In this document: positions 62,052-64,000 of the stretch, piece after piece
How positions within the stretch are numbered: position 1 is the stretch's first letter
Layout: each line of letters opens with the position of its first letter
Assembly: GCA_004211785.1 (NCBI GenBank)
Contig: SHBX01000007.1
Location: 25,325 to 89,324 of the forward strand
DNA from: Winogradskyella sp.
GTDB taxonomy: Bacteria; Bacteroidota; Bacteroidia; Flavobacteriales; Flavobacteriaceae
Direction of reading: 5' to 3'
Length of the DNA: 64,000 nt
Position numbers and translations under genes: made by a program
Notes under the pieces: generated by a model
What the model was told of the DNA's origin: nothing
Databases searched by the model: none
What the model saw: only the letters and a program-made list of their open reading frames with translations

Positions 62052-62573
62052 TTAATTTAAAAATTGTTGTACTTCTTTTTCTAATTCTTCATAGGTAAAC
62101 GACTTTTCATAAAACTGTCGTTTATTGCCCTTATAAATGATTGTCGCAGGTAATGCACCTGACCATGTGCTATCAATTGCTGGTATCCATCTGTTTTGAT
62201 CAACATCGTCAAAGCAAACGATTTCTGATTGTATTTGATTTTCTTCAATAAAAGGTTTCAGCTTAGTTTCGTACTGTCTCGGGAAATCTAAACTCACTAA
62301 CAACACCTCTACATCTTTGGCTTCATATTCTGCTTTTACCTTTTCAAAATGTGGTAATTCTTTAATACATGGGGCACACCATGTTGCCCAAAAATTAACC
62401 ACATGAACTTTGTCGTCGGTTTTATTGATTAATGGTTTTAGGCCATCGTAATTGTAAATCTCTAAATCAAAAGTAGATGCAATCTCCGGTTGAACTGTAC
62501 CTTCTGGAACTTCTTTAGGAGACTCTTTACAGGAAAAAGAAATAAATAAGATTATGAGTAACAAACGTTTCAT
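62052..62573 (-). CDS. TlpA-family thioredoxin lipoprotein
   Basis: 173 residues. Lipobox SFSC (Cys15). A classic TlpA thioredoxin domain with FWATWCAPCIKELPHFEKV (CAPC), LLVSLDFPRQYETKL and the cis-Pro GALPATIIY. It should act as a membrane-anchored reductant, for example of apocytochrome haem sites. First gene of a two-gene unit. Confidence 0.88.
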   Translation of the reverse strand: MKRLLLIILFISFSCKESPKEVPEGTVQPEIASTFDLEIYNYDGLKPLINKTDDKVHVVNFWATWCAPCIKELPHFEKVKAEYEAKDVEVLLVSLDFPRQYETKLKPFIEENQIQSEIVCFDDVDQNRWIPAIDSTWSGALPATIIYKGNKRQFYEKSFTYEELEKEVQQFLN

Positions 62574-62649
62574 CCTATAAAATTAGTCATGTAATGATGT
62601 ACTTTAGAAGTTTTAACAAAAAATTAAATTAAATTTTATTCTCCAATAG

Positions 62650-62657
62650 TAAGTTTG
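62650..62657 (+). promoter_or_regulatory. Bacteroidota -7 box of the YceI gene
   Basis: TAAGTTTG matches TAnnTTTG, 38 bases before the start codon. Confidence 0.5.
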
Positions 62658-62695
62658 CGCTCATAATTAAGACCATCTTAGAATTAAAAAATAAA

Positions 62696-63259
62696 ATGAA
62701 AAATTTAAAAACCTTAACAATAGCAGTATTAGCAATCTCATTCTTTTCTTTCACATTACTAAAAGAAAAACAAGTTAATATAGAAGAAAGCACAGTCTCA
62801 TGGATCGGCAAAAAAGTAACAGGAAGTCATGAAGGCACAATTAAATTAGAAAGTGGTGTTCTTAAGTTTGATGGCAAAAACCTTACAGGCGGAAACTTTG
62901 TAATAGACATGACATCGATTAACGTTACAGATATGCAAGGTAAAGGAAAGATGAATCTTGAAGGTCATTTAAAATCAGATGATTTTTTTGGCGTAGAAAA
63001 ACATAAAACTGCTTCGCTAGAGATTACTAAAGTTACAGATCAGTATAGCGATTATGAAATTACTGGACAACTAACCATAAAAGGAATTACAAAACCAATA
63101 TCATTTAATATGGTGGTTAAAGAAAATTTTGCTTCAACAAAATTAACCATAGACCGCACAAAATTTGATATTAAATACGGTTCTGCTTCATTTATTGACA
63201 ACTTAAAAGACAAAGCCATTTCTGATGATTTTGAACTTGATATAAAATTATCGTTCTAG
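62696..63259 (+). CDS. YceI-family exported protein
   Basis: 187 residues with an N-terminal signal (about 1-20). The YceI lipocalin-like barrel is shown by VSWIGKKVTGSHEGTIKL, LTGGNFVIDMTSINVTD, HLKSDDFFGVEKHKTASLEI and LTIKGITKPISF. Members bind polyisoprenoids such as quinones in the periplasm. Single gene with its own promoter, divergent from the TlpA gene. Confidence 0.92.
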   Translation: MKNLKTLTIAVLAISFFSFTLLKEKQVNIEESTVSWIGKKVTGSHEGTIKLESGVLKFDGKNLTGGNFVIDMTSINVTDMQGKGKMNLEGHLKSDDFFGVEKHKTASLEITKVTDQYSDYEITGQLTIKGITKPISFNMVVKENFASTKLTIDRTKFDIKYGSASFIDNLKDKAISDDFELDIKLSF

Positions 63260-63283
63260 TCAAATAGAAAATCTTCAAATTAG

Positions 63284-63314
63284 TTTGAAATAAAAAATTT
63301 CGTTTCTATATTTG
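63284..63314 (+). promoter_or_regulatory. trp operon promoter
   Basis: TTTG (63284-63287), 19 bases, then TATATTTG (63307-63314): an exact match to the Bacteroidota promoter TTTG-N19-TAnnTTTG. Transcription should begin a few bases before the leader ATG at 63331. Confidence 0.8.
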
Positions 63315-63330
63315 AACTTTAAATAAAAAA

Positions 63331-63387
63331 ATGCAAACAAACAAAACATGGTGGTGGAGCTTAACTAACGAAACGTTCGTGAAGTAG
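63331..63387 (+). CDS. trpL: trp operon leader peptide
   Basis: 18 residues, MQTNKTWWWSLTNETFVK, ATG 63331 to TAG 63387. Three consecutive Trp codons just before a terminator hairpin and trpE are the hallmark of ribosome-mediated attenuation. When charged tRNA-Trp is scarce the ribosome stalls on the Trp codons. An A-rich stretch without Shine-Dalgarno site precedes it. Confidence 0.88.
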   Translation: MQTNKTWWWSLTNETFVK

Positions 63388-63411
63388 TCCATTGTGTTAA
63401 CCGAAATACTT

Positions 63412-63443
63412 AAAAGGCTTGTCATTCACGACAGGCCTTTTTT
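63412..63443 (+). terminator. trp attenuator hairpin
   Basis: AAAAGGCTTGTC (63412-63423) pairs with GACAGGCCTTTT (63430-63441), one G-U pair, followed by further Ts. TCGTGAA (63377-63383) in the leader can instead pair with TTCACGA (63425-63431), the loop and first bases of the right arm, a possible antiterminator. Confidence 0.8.
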
Positions 63444-63474
63444 AATATATAATACTGAAAAGAATTCAGCATAA

Positions 63475-64000
63475 ATGAAAATATTTAATTTACATACGAC
63501 TTACAAAAAGATACTCGCAGATCATATTACGCCTGTAAATATCTACTTGAAGTTACGCGATATCTTTCCTAATAGTTTGTTACTCGAAAATAGCGACTAT
63601 CGTGCCAATGACAATAGTTTTTCATACATCTGTTGTAATCCTATAGCTTCAGTCGAAAACGGAAGCATTACTCAGAAATTCCCTGATGGAAATACAGAAA
63701 TTAGTGATGCCTCTCCAGAAACTGTTACTAAAACCGTACATAACTTTTCAAATAGATTTAACTCAGACCTAAAAGAAGATTTCAAGTTTATTACCAATGG
63801 TATTTTTGGTTACACAAATTACGATGCGGTTAAATATTTTGAAGATATCGAGATTTCGCATAAAGACAATTCAATTAATACGCCAGAAATTTATTATGCT
63901 GTTTATCAAAATGTGATAGCTATAAGCCATTATAAAAACGAAGCCTATATATTTTCGCATTCTGCAGATGGCAATCACAATGTAGAGAAAGTACTTCAGC
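63475..64000 (+). CDS. trpE: Anthranilate synthase component I, 5' part
   Basis: ATG 63475; open to the right edge (175 codons visible). The start MKIFNLHTTYKKILADHITP with VNIYLKLRDIFPNSLLLENS and SYICCNPIASVENGSI is the N-terminal, tryptophan-sensing part of TrpE. The enzyme makes anthranilate from chorismate with TrpG. The SLLLES-type motif is SLLLEN here, close to the feedback-sensing element. First gene of the trp operon, controlled by the attenuator upstream. Confidence 0.9.
   Translation, partial: MKIFNLHTTYKKILADHITPVNIYLKLRDIFPNSLLLENSDYRANDNSFSYICCNPIASVENGSITQKFPDGNTEISDASPETVTKTVHNFSNRFNSDLKEDFKFITNGIFGYTNYDAVKYFEDIEISHKDNSINTPEIYYAVYQNVIAISHYKNEAYIFSHSADGNHNVEKVLQ

Noticed and set aside
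1..64000. CRISPR array, tRNA, rRNA or insertion sequence
   Set aside because: No regularly spaced repeats, no cloverleaf or rRNA signature, and no transposase frame was found on either strand by eye.

Overview
The window reads as chromosomal DNA of a marine-type Bacteroidota, most likely family Flavobacteriaceae. The support is low G+C, A-rich leaders with almost no Shine-Dalgarno sites, promoter boxes of the TAnnTTTG type, a type IX secretion sorting domain, HmuY/TonB heme uptake, a one-chain ResB-CcsA cytochrome c synthase, and many short families typical of flavobacteria (DUF6268, DUF2652, DUF6607, DUF6787, DUF6804). I see no rRNA, tRNA, CRISPR array or insertion sequence.

Layout. (1) 1-5596, minus strand: a tight four-gene operon: HD domain fused to a Pycsar-type membrane effector, DUF2652 class III cyclase-like protein, DUF6268 outer-membrane protein, and a lipoprotein metallophosphoesterase that runs off the left edge. 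This is the best candidate here for an undescribed nucleotide-signalling system. (2) 5692-24111, minus strand, 'block A': lactonase-like propeller, small outer-membrane protein, DUF6787, tandem cytochrome P460, AraC regulator, CcsBA with two haem-binding-domain proteins, MBL hydrolase, cytochrome c-pentapeptide fusion, thiolase, porin, then a thiol-repair set (disulfide reductase, glutaredoxin-GNAT fusion, TlpA-like protein, MsrA, MsrB) and a second AraC regulator. (3) 24318-34167: a probable accessory segment: TPR histidine kinase and response regulator with palindromes around them, then a compact plus-strand operon (39-residue basic protein, two lipoproteins, TerB-like protein, coiled-coil membrane protein, vWA-like lipoprotein, DUF4236, HsdR_N-type nuclease), then a thermonuclease and a DUF5763 protein. 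(4) 34449-38649: heme uptake locus (DUF6607, TonB receptor, HmuY, DoxX) flanked by two copies of a 45-bp direct repeat. (5) 38852-58410, 'block B': second copies of the haem-binding-domain protein, P460 proteins, small outer-membrane protein, both AraC types, and the MsrB-MsrA-TlpA-Grx/GNAT cassette, here extended by a Grx-Grx-TrxR fusion, AhpD-like, redoxin, a divergent MsrA, a frameshifted zinc-ribbon gene, aldo/keto reductase, SelO and nitroreductase. An ECF sigma/anti-sigma operon, a serine hydrolase and a T9SS cargo protein lie inside it. (6) 58440-63259: DsbD-like exporter of reducing power, two rhodaneses, two thioredoxin-fold proteins, YceI. (7) 63284-64000: trp promoter, a Trp-rich leader peptide, an attenuator and the start of trpE.

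The unifying theme is haem and thiol redox: haem import, covalent haem attachment, P460-type cytochromes that typically handle NO or hydroxylamine, and two parallel methionine/thiol repair cassettes, each paired with its own type of AraC regulator. A conserved 17-bp box (consensus near ATTGCACTTTTTTCCAT) in front of both P460 transcription units, the CcsBA operon and, more weakly, the porin suggests a shared regulon.
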